Assembly (NCBI RefSeq): GCF_001644575.1
Contig: NZ_CP015596.1
Coordinates: 1,984,001-2,048,000 of the forward strand
DNA from: Mycobacterium adipatum
GTDB lineage: Bacteria > Actinomycetota > Actinomycetes > Mycobacteriales > Mycobacteriaceae
Length of the DNA: 64,000 nucleotides
Direction: 5' to 3'
Part shown: positions 16,412-25,391 of the stretch, in pieces
Layout of the letters: each line of letters starts with the position of its first letter
How positions within the stretch are numbered: the stretch's first letter is position 1
Notes under the pieces: generated by a model
Databases searched by the model: none
What the model was told of the DNA's origin: nothing
What the model saw: only the letters and a program-made list of their open reading frames with translations
Program-made: the position numbers and the translations under genes

Positions 16412-17671
16412 CTACCGGTCCAGCGGATGCGCGGTCTCGTCGCGGTACATCCGGGCGGCGAGATATGCGATCAGTCCCAACGCCATCGGCCCGATGCCGG
16501 CCAGTAGATAGATCATCTCGATCGAGATGATCTTGGACAACGGCCCGGCCAGCGCCATCGACACCGGCATGAACACCAGCGACACGAAGAAGTCCAGACT
16601 GGATACCCGGCCCAGCATCGCCGGCGGGACCCGGCGTTGCAGCAGCGTGCCCCAAATGACCATGGCCGCACCGCTGGTCATGCCGACCACGAACGACGCG
16701 AACGCCATCCAGGGGAATGACGCGGTGTAGCCGATCGCGATGATCGGCAGGTTGCCGACCGTCCAGCAGGTCATCATCACCGTCAGGTAGCGCCGCGGCA
16801 ACCGGCGCGACGACACCGCGAGCGCGCCGATCGCACTGCCGAGTCCGAAAGCGGCCAGTACGAATCCGAAGATCCGTTCTCCGTGGTCGAAGCGTGCGTT
16901 GGTGATGAACGGCAACAGCACCTCGATCGGACCCATGATGAACAAGATGAAGCCGCTGGCGAACAGCAGGGTGGCGAGCAGCCACGGGGTGCGCACCATG
17001 AACCGGAAACCGTCGCGCAGATCGGTGAGCACATGGGTCTTCGCGGTGTCGGCGGGCACCTGCTGTTTGACGGGGCGAGTCGCGATCAGCAGTGCCAGAC
17101 CGGTGCCGTAGAGCGCCGCGCAGATGACCGCGCCGACGGTGGGGAAGGTGGCACCGATCAGCAGACCGGCCACCGCGGGGCCTACCGCCTGCTGCAGGGT
17201 GGGACGCATCACGCCCTCGATCCCGTTGGCCGCCAGCAGTTGTTCGGGCGGCAGTAGGCGCGGCAGGATGGCGCTGTAGGCGGGGAAGAAGAACGCGGCC
17301 GCGACGCCGAGGGCCGCCGAGGCCACCGCCATATGCCACAACCGCAGCGCGTCGAGAAGCCCGAGCACCGCCACCGCCGTCACCGCGGCGGTGTTGACCG
17401 ACTCGACCAGGATGATGATGCTGCGCTGCGGAAACCGGTCTGCGGCAATGCCGCCCACGAGGACGAACGCCACCAGACCGGCGGCCAGGCACGTGGCGAC
17501 CAGCGACAATGCCGCCGGGTCGTTGCTGATGGCGATGACCTGCAGGGCCATCACCACGGTCCACATGCCGGTGGCGAAGATCGACAGCGCGACCGCGCTG
17601 ATCAGCAGGCGGTAATCGCGGATCTTGAAGGGGGCGAGTACGCGCCAGCCACCCCCCACATGCGTACTCAC
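16412..17671 (-). CDS. MFS transporter (enterobactin-exporter/MFS_3 type)
   Basis: 419 aa with 12 predicted helices and a central loop around residues 190-215. Family features include GGIAADRFPQRSIIIL between helices 2 and 3 and LPRLLPPEQLLAANGIEGVMR after helix 4, typical of the MFS_3/EntS-like drug or siderophore exporters. It is convergent with the CPBP gene. Substrate not predictable. Confidence 0.8.
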   Translation of the reverse strand: MSTHVGGGWRVLAPFKIRDYRLLISAVALSIFATGMWTVVMALQVIAISNDPAALSLVATCLAAGLVAFVLVGGIAADRFPQRSIIILVESVNTAAVTAVAVLGLLDALRLWHMAVASAALGVAAAFFFPAYSAILPRLLPPEQLLAANGIEGVMRPTLQQAVGPAVAGLLIGATFPTVGAVICAALYGTGLALLIATRPVKQQVPADTAKTHVLTDLRDGFRFMVRTPWLLATLLFASGFILFIMGPIEVLLPFITNARFDHGERIFGFVLAAFGLGSAIGALAVSSRRLPRRYLTVMMTCWTVGNLPIIAIGYTASFPWMAFASFVVGMTSGAAMVIWGTLLQRRVPPAMLGRVSSLDFFVSLVFMPVSMALAGPLSKIISIEMIYLLAGIGPMALGLIAYLAARMYRDETAHPLDR

Positions 17672-17712
17672 GCAGTCGATGGTGGCGCAGTGCCGGCGAT
17701 CAGTCCACTGAT

Positions 17713-18507
17713 TTAGCTGTCACTGAAAGCGGCCGGCCGGCCCTCCTGGAACGCCTTGGTGCCTTCGGCGAAGTCCTTGGACGTCAGCAGGATCAACTGG
17801 CCCTCGCGCTCCCGGCCGATCGCGGCCTCGAGTTCGGTGAGGGTGGCGTCGTTGATGGCCTGCTTGGTCTTGCGCAGCGCGACGGCCGGACCCCCGGCCA
17901 GCGTGCGCAAAACCTTGTCCACCGCGGCCTCGAGATCGTCCGGCGCGTGAACGGAGGTCACCAGGCCCCAGTCGTAGGCCTCCGACGCGGTGATGCGCTC
18001 GGCCAGCAATGCCATCCGCTGCGCGCGGATCCGGCCGACCGCCGCCGCGACCAGCGCCGAGGCGCCACCGTCGGGCATCAAGCCGATCTTGGTGAACGCC
18101 AGCATGAAAAACGCCTTCTCCGAGGCGAGGACGACATCGGCGGCGATGGCCAGCGAGACACCGACGCCGGCGGCCGGTCCCTGTACCACCGAGACGACGG
18201 GCTTGGGCAGCGCGACGATGGAGCGCACCGCGCGGTTGGCGGCGTCGAGCACCACCTCGGGCCCGTTGACCGACTTCGCCGAGACGTCCTCGGCGCTGAT
18301 GCCCGCGCCCGAGCTGAAGCCGCGGCCCGCGCCGGACAACTTCACGACGCGGACCGCGGGATCTGTGGCGGCCTGCTCGAGGGCTTCGGCGATACCGGTC
18401 AGCATGGCCTCGGACAGCGAGTTGAGGCTGTCGGGCCGGTTCAGGGTCACCGCCAGCACGCCGTCGGCGAGCTCCACGGTCAACTGATCGATGCTGCGAT
18501 ACGTCAT
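17713..18507 (-). CDS. Crotonase family protein lacking hydratase glutamates
   Basis: 264 aa. The crotonase fold is evident ([10 protein letters not shown] oxyanion segment, [36 protein letters not shown]). The two hydratase Glu positions are replaced, by Val/Ser in GVGVSLA and by Lys/Ile in FTKIGL, as in PaaG-like isomerases, where an Asp near MPDGG may serve. It is divergent from mcr, matching the echA10/echA11-mcr arrangement I recall from M. tuberculosis. An enoyl-CoA isomerase role is more likely than a hydratase. Confidence 0.8.
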   Translation of the reverse strand: MTYRSIDQLTVELADGVLAVTLNRPDSLNSLSEAMLTGIAEALEQAATDPAVRVVKLSGAGRGFSSGAGISAEDVSAKSVNGPEVVLDAANRAVRSIVALPKPVVSVVQGPAAGVGVSLAIAADVVLASEKAFFMLAFTKIGLMPDGGASALVAAAVGRIRAQRMALLAERITASEAYDWGLVTSVHAPDDLEAAVDKVLRTLAGGPAVALRKTKQAINDATLTELEAAIGREREGQLILLTSKDFAEGTKAFQEGRPAAFSDS

Positions 18508-18552
18508 CTGTACGCCCTCAAGTTTGGCGGGTAGGTGACCCGCGGCCAGTCG

Positions 18553-18568
18553 ACTTGGTTATACAAGT
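18553..18568. promoter_or_regulatory. Dyad in the crotonase/mcr divergent region
   Basis: ACTTG-GTTATA-CAAGT is a perfect 5-bp inverted repeat with an A/T-rich centre, 52 bp before the mcr ATG and 45 bp before the crotonase start. Such a site could serve both divergent promoters. Confidence 0.35.
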
Positions 18569-18620
18569 AAGCTATGTCGGCGGTCAACTACTGAGTACTC
18601 AACGGCGAAGGACGGTAGCC

Positions 18621-19703
18621 ATGGCGGGACCACTGCAAGGTTTGCGAGTTGTCGAACTGGCCGGCATCGGCCCCGGCCCGCACGCGGCGATGATTCTGGG
18701 TGATCTGGGCGCCGACGTGGTGCGCGTCGATCGACCGACGGCCAAGAACGGGGCCATCTCGGACGCGATGCTGCGCAACCGGCGTTCGGTCACCGCGGAC
18801 CTGAAATCCGACGAGGGACGCCAGTTCGTCCTCGACCTGGTCGCCAAGGCCGATGTGCTCATCGAGGGGTTCCGTCCCGGCGTCACCGAACGGCTGGGCT
18901 TGGGGCCGCAGGACTGCGCCAAGGTCAACGAGAAGATCGTCTACGCCCGGATGACCGGGTGGGGTCAGGACGGGCCGCGCGCGCTGCAGGCCGGGCACGA
19001 CATCAACTACATCTCGCTCAACGGCGTGCTGCACGCCATCGGCCGCAAGGGCGAACGCCCGGTGCCGCCGCTGAACCTGGCGGGCGATTTCGGTGGCGGG
19101 TCGATGTTCCTGCTGCTGGGCATCCTCTCGGCGCTGTGGGAGCGGCAGACCTCGGGTAAGGGTCAAGTGGTCGACGCCGCGATGATCGACGGCTCCTCGG
19201 TGCTCATCCAGATGATGTGGGCCTTCCGCGCCCAGGGTGTGTGGTCCGATGAGCGCGGCACCAACATGCTCGACACCGGTGCCCCGTACTACGACACCTA
19301 CGAGACCGCCGACGGCAAGTACTTCGCCATCGGCGCCATCGAGCCGCAGTTCTACGCCGAACTGCTGACCAGGCTGGGCCTGGACCCGGCGACACTGCCG
19401 GCGCAGAACGACATGAGCCGCTGGGAAGAGCTACGTGCGGTGTTCACCGACGTGTTCAAGACCAAGAGCCGCGACGAGTGGACCGCCGTGTTCGCCGGCT
19501 CGGATGCCTGCGCCACCCCGGTGCTGGCCTTCGGTGAGGTGCTCGACGAACCCCACATCACCGAACGTTCCACTTTCTACGAAACCCAGCACGGCCTGCA
19601 GCCGATGCCGGCCCCCCGGTTCTCCCGCAGCGAGCCGGCCGTGCCGACACCGCCACCGCTGATCGGTGCCGACACCGAGACCGTGCTCAAGGACTGGGCC
19701 TGA
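18621..19703 (+). CDS. mcr: Alpha-methylacyl-CoA racemase
   Basis: 360 aa, ATG at 18621. A close match to M. tuberculosis MCR (Rv1143): the N-terminus [20 protein letters not shown] and most of the family III CoA-transferase fold agree with the sequence I remember. The three catalytic residues fall at the same numbers as in MCR: His126 (AGHDINY), Asp156 (AGDFGGG) and Glu241 (AIEPQ). It interconverts 2R- and 2S-methyl-branched acyl-CoAs so that branched lipids and sterol side chains can enter beta-oxidation. It heads a run with the SDR gene 30 bp downstream. Confidence 0.95.
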   Translation: MAGPLQGLRVVELAGIGPGPHAAMILGDLGADVVRVDRPTAKNGAISDAMLRNRRSVTADLKSDEGRQFVLDLVAKADVLIEGFRPGVTERLGLGPQDCAKVNEKIVYARMTGWGQDGPRALQAGHDINYISLNGVLHAIGRKGERPVPPLNLAGDFGGGSMFLLLGILSALWERQTSGKGQVVDAAMIDGSSVLIQMMWAFRAQGVWSDERGTNMLDTGAPYYDTYETADGKYFAIGAIEPQFYAELLTRLGLDPATLPAQNDMSRWEELRAVFTDVFKTKSRDEWTAVFAGSDACATPVLAFGEVLDEPHITERSTFYETQHGLQPMPAPRFSRSEPAVPTPPPLIGADTETVLKDWA

Positions 19704-19733
19704 ACCAACCCCCAACGAAAGGAAAGTCAACAC

Positions 19734-20501
19734 GTGGAGATCAAGGATTCGGTAGCGGTTGTCACCGGCGGGGCCTCGGGCCTCGGTCTGGCGACCACCA
19801 AGCGCCTGCTCGATGCCGGCGCCTCCGTCGTCGTCATCGACCTCAAGGGTGAGGAAGCCGTCGCCGAGCTGGGCGAGCGCGCCAAGTTCGTGGCCGCCAA
19901 CGTCACCGACGAGGATGCCGTTGCCAAGGCCATGGACGTGGCCGAGTCGATGGGCCCGCTGCGCATCAACGTCAACTGCGCCGGCATCGGCAATGCGATC
20001 AAGACCCTCGGCAAGGAGGGCCCGTTCCCGCTGGACGGCTTCCGCAAGGTCGTCGAGGTGAACCTGATCGGCACCTTCAACGTGCTGCGTCTGGCCGCGG
20101 AGCGGATCGCCAACACGGAGGCTCTTGACGACGGCAAAGGGTCAGCAGAGCGCGGCGTCATCATCAACACCGCCTCGGTCGCCGCGTTCGACGGTCAGAT
20201 CGGCCAGGCCGCCTACTCGGCGTCCAAGGGCGGCGTCGTGGGATTGACCCTGCCCGTGGCACGGGACCTGTCGCGCAACCTGATTCGCGTGTGCACCATC
20301 GCGCCGGGCCTGTTCAAGACCCCGCTGCTGGGCTCGCTGCCCGAGGAGGCGCAGCGCTCCCTCGGCCAGCAGGTACCGCATCCCGCGCGTCTGGGCGACC
20401 CGGACGAATACGGCGCGCTGGCCGTGCACATCGTGGAAAACCCGATGCTCAACGGTGAGGTCATTCGCCTCGACGGCGCCATCCGTATGGCCCCCCGGTA
20501 A
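19734..20501 (+). CDS. Short-chain dehydrogenase, 3-hydroxyacyl-CoA/17-beta-HSD10 type
   Basis: 255 aa, GTG start with a GAAAGGAAA ribosome-binding site. Classical SDR motifs: TGGASGLG cofactor loop, NCAG, catalytic Ser in [10 protein letters not shown] and YSASK. Asp at the end of beta-2 (VVVIDL) points to NAD(H). The ~10-residue insertion before the Ser and the GLFKTPLL segment resemble type II 3-hydroxyacyl-CoA dehydrogenases. Position after mcr fits the recalled Rv1143-Rv1144 order and a branched-chain beta-oxidation role. Confidence 0.85.
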   Translation: MEIKDSVAVVTGGASGLGLATTKRLLDAGASVVVIDLKGEEAVAELGERAKFVAANVTDEDAVAKAMDVAESMGPLRINVNCAGIGNAIKTLGKEGPFPLDGFRKVVEVNLIGTFNVLRLAAERIANTEALDDGKGSAERGVIINTASVAAFDGQIGQAAYSASKGGVVGLTLPVARDLSRNLIRVCTIAPGLFKTPLLGSLPEEAQRSLGQQVPHPARLGDPDEYGALAVHIVENPMLNGEVIRLDGAIRMAPR

Positions 20502-21515
<1,014 letters not shown>

Positions 21516-21530
21516 TGCGCAGGTCCTGAC

Positions 21531-21603
21531 CGCGAGAGCAACAGCCGCCCGGTCGAGCCCGCGAGGAAACTCACGGTGTTCGATCGGGCGGTTCTCGTTG
21601 CGC
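21531..21603. repeat. Structured hairpin element, copy 1
   Basis: A 73-bp stem-loop between the convergent nitronate-monooxygenase and DUF222 genes. Outer arms GCAAC...GTTGC and CCGCCC...GGGCGG flank an inner GAG-GAAA-CTC stem with a GAAA tetraloop. A second copy in the same orientation lies at 24707-24783. Here it could act as a bidirectional terminator. Confidence 0.65.
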
Positions 21604-21610
21604 CCGTTGT

Positions 21611-23239
21611 TCAGAAGGGTGGTGGGTCGCTGTCGCTGTGGGTGTATTCGAGGGCGCGGGCGGTGGCGTTGCGTGCTCGTTCGGCTTTGGTGCGTTGGGC
21701 GCGGTCTTGGGCGCGGGTGCGGGGGCGGACCGGCATTCTGGTGTGGCGGTCAGTGTCGTCGAGGAGGCTGATCGCGCGTCTGCGCGGGACGGGTGTGTGG
21801 ATGTTCCAGTGCGGGAACAGGATTGCCGCGCCGGGGGCCTTGCTGTAGGTGTGCCCGGTGGGTGCGGTCCAGTGGATGGTGCCGTCGGGTTGGACAGTGG
21901 GTGTCCAACCGCCGAAGGTCTTGAGCAGATGGTGCAGACGGCAGAGCGGTCCGAGATTGCCCGGATGCGTCGCCCCGGCCGGCCATGGGGTCAGATGGTC
22001 GAGGTCGCAGCGGTGCGCAGCCCGGCTACAGCCAGGGAAGCTACACGTCATGGCGCGCATCCGGACGAACGCGGTCAGCGCGGTCGAGGGCCGGTATCGG
22101 GGTTCGGCGGGCAGGTCGGCGATGTCGGCGAGGGGTTTGATGGTGGCGCCCGCGGCGATGAGTTCGGCGAGCAGGTGGGCGGGGATGATGGCGCCGTCGA
22201 GCATCACCGCGGGGCTGGGGTGGCACGCCGCCGGGGCCGCGGGTTGTGGCGCTGCGGCTGGGGCCGCGGGGTCAGATTGCGCGGCAGGCTCCGCGGTGTC
22301 GCCACCGGACTCAGGCACGGTCTCGGACGTGGTCTTGGGCTCGGCCCCGGTCTCGGCCGGCTCGGATTCCGGGCTGCCCGCCGCACCCGGCACACCCTGC
22401 TGGGGTGTGTCGTGGCCGGCGGCGGGGATCTGATCGGCCAGCACATAGATCGTCACCGCCCCGGCCCGGGGGTCTTTCCCGCTGCCCTCGCAGTCGGGGT
22501 TCCCGCACGCACACGTCAGCCGCTCCAGTGCCGGGCCGACCGCCCCCAGCGCGGCCAACGCGGCCGCCCGCAGTTCCCCGCGGCGGCGCGGATCGTTCGG
22601 GCAGACGGTGTCGGCGAGGTCGTTGAGCCGTTGTTCGAGGATCTTTGTGTCGGTGACGCGCAGCCGTCCCCAGAACGAGGCGACCCCGTTCGGGTCGTCC
22701 TTATCGCCGAACTCCACATACAAGTCCTTGGCGGCCCGACGAGACCTCACGACGGCGTCGGGGTCGAACTTCTCCACCCACACGTCGACGGCGGTGATCA
22801 GCGCCTTTTCCGAATGCGCCCCGTACTCGCCGGCCTCCCCAGCGATCGCCGCATCGATCAGGGCCAGCGCATCGGGGTCTTCGACGAGGTGGGTGCGCCA
22901 GGTGATGGCATCGATCACCGTCGCCGACACTGTCCCCGATGCGAGCAGGGCGGCGGTGCGGGGCAGCCGGTCACGCAGGGCTTGGGCGATGCGCATCTGC
23001 TTGGACGCCGCACGCGGGCTCAGGTTGCAGGCCGCGGCCACCGCGGCTTGGGCCCAGGCCCACCCATCAATGACCTGGTGGGCGCTGGTGTCGTCCTCGT
23101 CATCACACTGACGGGCCACGACCTCGCCGATCAAAGCCAACCGCTCCGCGGCCGCCGTCGCCTCGGCCCGGGTCGCAGCAGTCAACGCGGAGACCAGGGC
23201 TTCATCGCCCATCCCCGCCAACGCGACTCTATCGAACAT
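21611..23239 (-). CDS. DUF222 / HNH endonuclease domain protein (13E12-repeat family)
   Basis: 542 aa from the ATG at 23239; an ATG 30 bp further up is possible but adds an unconserved decapeptide. The N-terminal ~260 residues are the helical DUF222 domain. A Pro/Ala/Glu-rich linker spans about residues 275-345. The C-terminus carries an HNH nuclease with CSFPGC, DLDHLTPW and NLGPLCRLHHLLKT. The family is highly repeated in mycobacteria (13E12 family). The gene is bracketed by two hairpin elements and has an IS481 element 35 bp upstream of its start, which probably disrupts its native promoter. Confidence 0.9.
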   Translation of the reverse strand: MFDRVALAGMGDEALVSALTAATRAEATAAAERLALIGEVVARQCDDEDDTSAHQVIDGWAWAQAAVAAACNLSPRAASKQMRIAQALRDRLPRTAALLASGTVSATVIDAITWRTHLVEDPDALALIDAAIAGEAGEYGAHSEKALITAVDVWVEKFDPDAVVRSRRAAKDLYVEFGDKDDPNGVASFWGRLRVTDTKILEQRLNDLADTVCPNDPRRRGELRAAALAALGAVGPALERLTCACGNPDCEGSGKDPRAGAVTIYVLADQIPAAGHDTPQQGVPGAAGSPESEPAETGAEPKTTSETVPESGGDTAEPAAQSDPAAPAAAPQPAAPAACHPSPAVMLDGAIIPAHLLAELIAAGATIKPLADIADLPAEPRYRPSTALTAFVRMRAMTCSFPGCSRAAHRCDLDHLTPWPAGATHPGNLGPLCRLHHLLKTFGGWTPTVQPDGTIHWTAPTGHTYSKAPGAAILFPHWNIHTPVPRRRAISLLDDTDRHTRMPVRPRTRAQDRAQRTKAERARNATARALEYTHSDSDPPPF

Positions 23240-23260
23240 GTGTGCGATTTTACCGGCACG

Positions 23261-23274
23261 GTCCGACATTGGTG
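23261..23274. repeat. Target-site duplication of the IS481-family element
   Basis: GTCCGACATTGGTG is repeated exactly at 24678-24691 on the other side of the insertion; one more T also matches. A 14-15 bp duplication is within the known range for IS481 elements and indicates a fairly recent insertion. Confidence 0.8.
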
Positions 23275-24677
23275 TGTGTTATGTCTCAAGACATCGGTGA
23301 CAGTTCTGCATCAGGACATCGGTGACACTTTGAGGGGTCTTGGTGGTGACACTTCTGCCTCGAGGCTGCGGGGGTGGCTGTTAATGAACCTATCGATCCT
23401 CGTGTCCGGTTGGCGATCTCACAGTGGCCTGATGACGCGCCGCGTGGGGCGGTCTCGACGTTCTGCGCCGAGCACGGCATCTCCCGAAAGTCGTTCTACG
23501 CGTTACGTCAGCGCGCGAAGACCGATGGGCAGGCCGAGGTGCTCGAACCCAAGTCTCGGCGGCCCAAGTCGAGTCCGTCGAAGTTAACTGAGGAGGTTAG
23601 GCAGCAGGCCGTGGCCGTGCGTGCCGCTCTGGAGGCGTCCGGCCGCGACCATGGACCGATCAGCGTGTACGACAAAATGCACGCGATGGGCTTGCCGCAG
23701 GTCCCTTCCATCGCCGCGTTGGCACGGATCTTCCGTGAGGCCGGTGTGGCTCGTCTTGAGCCCATGAAGAAGCCCCGCTCGGCATGGCGACGGTTCGTCT
23801 ACCCGGCCCCGAACGCGTGCTGGCAAGTCGACGCCACGCAGTACGTACTCACCGGTGGTCGCACGTGTGTGATCTTCCAGCTCATCGACGACCACTCCCG
23901 CTACGCGGTGGCCTCCCATGTGGCGTGGACAGAGACTGCCGAAGCGGCCATCGCAGTGTTTGACAAGGGTGTAGCAGCCTGTGGTGTTCCTCAACGGTTG
24001 TTGTCGGACAACGGAATTGCGCTGAATCCCTCGCGGCGTGGCCACCTCGGCCGACTCGTCAAACACCTCTCGCGGCTAGGGGTTCAGGCAATCACCGGCA
24101 AGCCCGACAAGCCCACCACGCAAGGCAAGAACGAGCGCTTCCATCAGACCTTGTTCCGCTACCTCGACAAGCAGCCGCTTGCCAGCACGCTGGCCGAGTT
24201 GCAGGCCCAGGTCGACGCGTTCGACGACATCTACAACACCGAACGCCCCCACCAAGGGCTGCCTGGACGCGTCACACCGCGCACGGCCTGGGAGGCAATC
24301 GCCAAAGCTGACCCGCCGCGCCCCAGGCCCGACGCGCCGGTTCGTCCAGCGGTCACCACACCGCGCAGGTCTGCGCCAACCGACCTGCCTGCCGGCACCA
24401 ACGTCGCAACCCTGACCAGCGGGGGCACCCTCGTCCTCGCCGGAGTTCGCTATCAAGTCGACGGCGGGCGCGGCTTCGAACAGGTCTTGGTGGTCATCGA
24501 CGGCGAGAAGATCACCGTGGCTGACCTGGACGGCGAAGTCCTCATCGAACACACCCGACCCGCACCGGGGGTGAAGTACGTCGGCAACGGACGCCCCCGT
24601 GGTCCACGCCCCAAGAACGAGAAACCGTCACCGATGTCCTGATACATCAACTGTCACCGATGTCCTGATACATCACA
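23275..24677 (+). mobile_element. IS481-family insertion sequence, intact
   Basis: About 1.4 kb (edges uncertain by 1-2 bp), containing one DDE transposase. The ends are inverted repeats, with TGTxATGTxTCAxGACATCGGTGAC seen at both sides. Each end carries the motif TCARGACATCGGTGAC twice: left at 23286-23301 and 23311-23326, and right as a 23-bp direct repeat at 24627-24649 and 24653-24675. Flanked by a 14-bp target duplication. Undoing the insertion rejoins the DUF222 upstream region to hairpin copy 2. Confidence 0.85.
23374..24642 (+). CDS. IS481-family DDE transposase
   Basis: 422 aa, GTG start. An N-terminal helix-turn-helix (STFCAEHGISRKSFYALRQR) is followed by the rve integrase core. 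The DDE triad is visible: Asp in CWQVDATQY, Asp in LLSDNGIALN, Glu in GKNERFHQTL. The C-terminal ~110 residues beyond the core (after PRTAWEAI) are longer than in minimal IS481 transposases and form an extra beta-rich segment. No internal stop or frameshift, so it appears functional. The stop lies inside the first right-end repeat. Confidence 0.9.
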   Translation: MAVNEPIDPRVRLAISQWPDDAPRGAVSTFCAEHGISRKSFYALRQRAKTDGQAEVLEPKSRRPKSSPSKLTEEVRQQAVAVRAALEASGRDHGPISVYDKMHAMGLPQVPSIAALARIFREAGVARLEPMKKPRSAWRRFVYPAPNACWQVDATQYVLTGGRTCVIFQLIDDHSRYAVASHVAWTETAEAAIAVFDKGVAACGVPQRLLSDNGIALNPSRRGHLGRLVKHLSRLGVQAITGKPDKPTTQGKNERFHQTLFRYLDKQPLASTLAELQAQVDAFDDIYNTERPHQGLPGRVTPRTAWEAIAKADPPRPRPDAPVRPAVTTPRRSAPTDLPAGTNVATLTSGGTLVLAGVRYQVDGGRGFEQVLVVIDGEKITVADLDGEVLIEHTRPAPGVKYVGNGRPRGPRPKNEKPSPMS

Positions 24678-24706
24678 GTCCGACATTGGTGTCGAGCGCA
24701 CATGGC

Positions 24707-24783
24707 CGGGAGAGCAAAAAACCGCCCGGCCGAGCCCACAGCGAAAGCTGCGGTGTTCAGTCGAGCGGTCTCTTGTTGTGCGC
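24707..24783. repeat. Structured hairpin element, copy 2
   Basis: A 77-bp relative of the element at 21531-21603, in the same orientation. The outer arms ACCGCCCGGCCGA and TCGAGCGGT pair, and the inner stem is CAGC-GAAA-GCTG. The inner stem differs from copy 1 (GAG/CTC) by compensating changes while the GAAA loop is kept. It lies just upstream of the DUF222 gene once the IS is ignored. Confidence 0.65.
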
Positions 24784-24847
24784 GGGCGGCGTGGGCGGCA
24801 TTCAGCCACTCATGCCGGCCGGAGAAGCCGGTGGGTGCGCTCCGCGG

Positions 24848-25033
24848 TCAGACCGCGGCGGCGAGATCTGGGAACTGCTCGGAGGTGTCACCCTCCACCA
24901 GGACGTCCCCGTGGTAGAGGGCGTCGAAATCAACCTTGATGACATCTGCGTTGGTGTCGTCGATCCACATGCTTTGAAGCGTATGGGTGCTGATTAAGAG
25001 ATCCTTGAGCTCAAGTTCGGAAATTCGTGGCAA
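24848..25033 (-). CDS. Small hypothetical protein, possibly a gene remnant
   Basis: 61 aa, acidic, not recognised. It has a plausible composition (ISELELKDLLI, DVIKVDFDALYHGDVLVEGD) unlike a shadow frame. It ends 64 bp to the right of hairpin copy 2, much as the DUF222 gene ends 7 bp right of copy 1. It may be the tail of a deleted gene. No ribosome-binding site is obvious. Confidence 0.3.
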   Translation of the reverse strand: MPRISELELKDLLISTHTLQSMWIDDTNADVIKVDFDALYHGDVLVEGDTSEQFPDLAAAV

Positions 25034-25340
25034 TTCTTACCGCTGGGTAGGTTTAAGCTGCTGGCAGGCTGGGAAAGCGGCGTCAGCGTGTCCTGAAAGT
25101 AGCTTCTGAGCTGGGATGATTGCCGGTCTGGCCACGGCCGCCGTGGGTGCCGAAAGTTTGCCGGAACCCCCGGTTTCGCCCCCTCGGCCAGCAAATTCTT
25201 ACTCATCGGTAGCCTGCGCCTGGCGTGTCACTGTGAGCAATGTTGCAGAAGTGACTGATGAGTCTGATGGGACTCGCCTTTCAGGTGAACCGGATGCCGC
25301 GCCATCTCGTGTCATCGGGGTGGCGGCCGGCATTGACGGC

Positions 25341-25373
25341 TTGACTTACCCTTGTTAACTTAACGTCGATAAC
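25341..25373 (+). promoter_or_regulatory. Candidate mmpL promoter region with small dyad
   Basis: TTGACG (25333) and TTGACT (25341) resemble -35 boxes. A/T-rich sequence follows with the 11-bp odd palindrome GTTAA-C-TTAAC at 25354-25364, a suitable site for the TetR-type regulator encoded downstream. The exact -10 is unclear. Confidence 0.35.
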
Positions 25374-25391
25374 CGAATGGAGGGATGGCCC

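Larger units (their letters stand above)
24784..25391. other. Gene-poor, lower-GC stretch between the IS region and mmpL
   Basis: About 600 bp with shorter, less biased reading frames than its surroundings and noticeably lower GC around 24950-25080 and 25330-25375. Apart from one small minus-strand frame (24848-25033) and the mmpL promoter region at its right end, I see no convincing gene. It looks like decayed accessory DNA next to the mobile island. Confidence 0.5.

Noticed and set aside
15495..17564. 689-codon minus-strand open frame spanning the CPBP and MFS region
   Set aside because: It is out of frame with the MFS gene on the same strand and antisense to CPBP; its translation is Arg/Gly/His repeats.
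25116..25358. 80-codon plus-strand frame before mmpL13
   Set aside because: No ribosome-binding site, low-complexity start and no recognisable fold; it ends in the promoter region.
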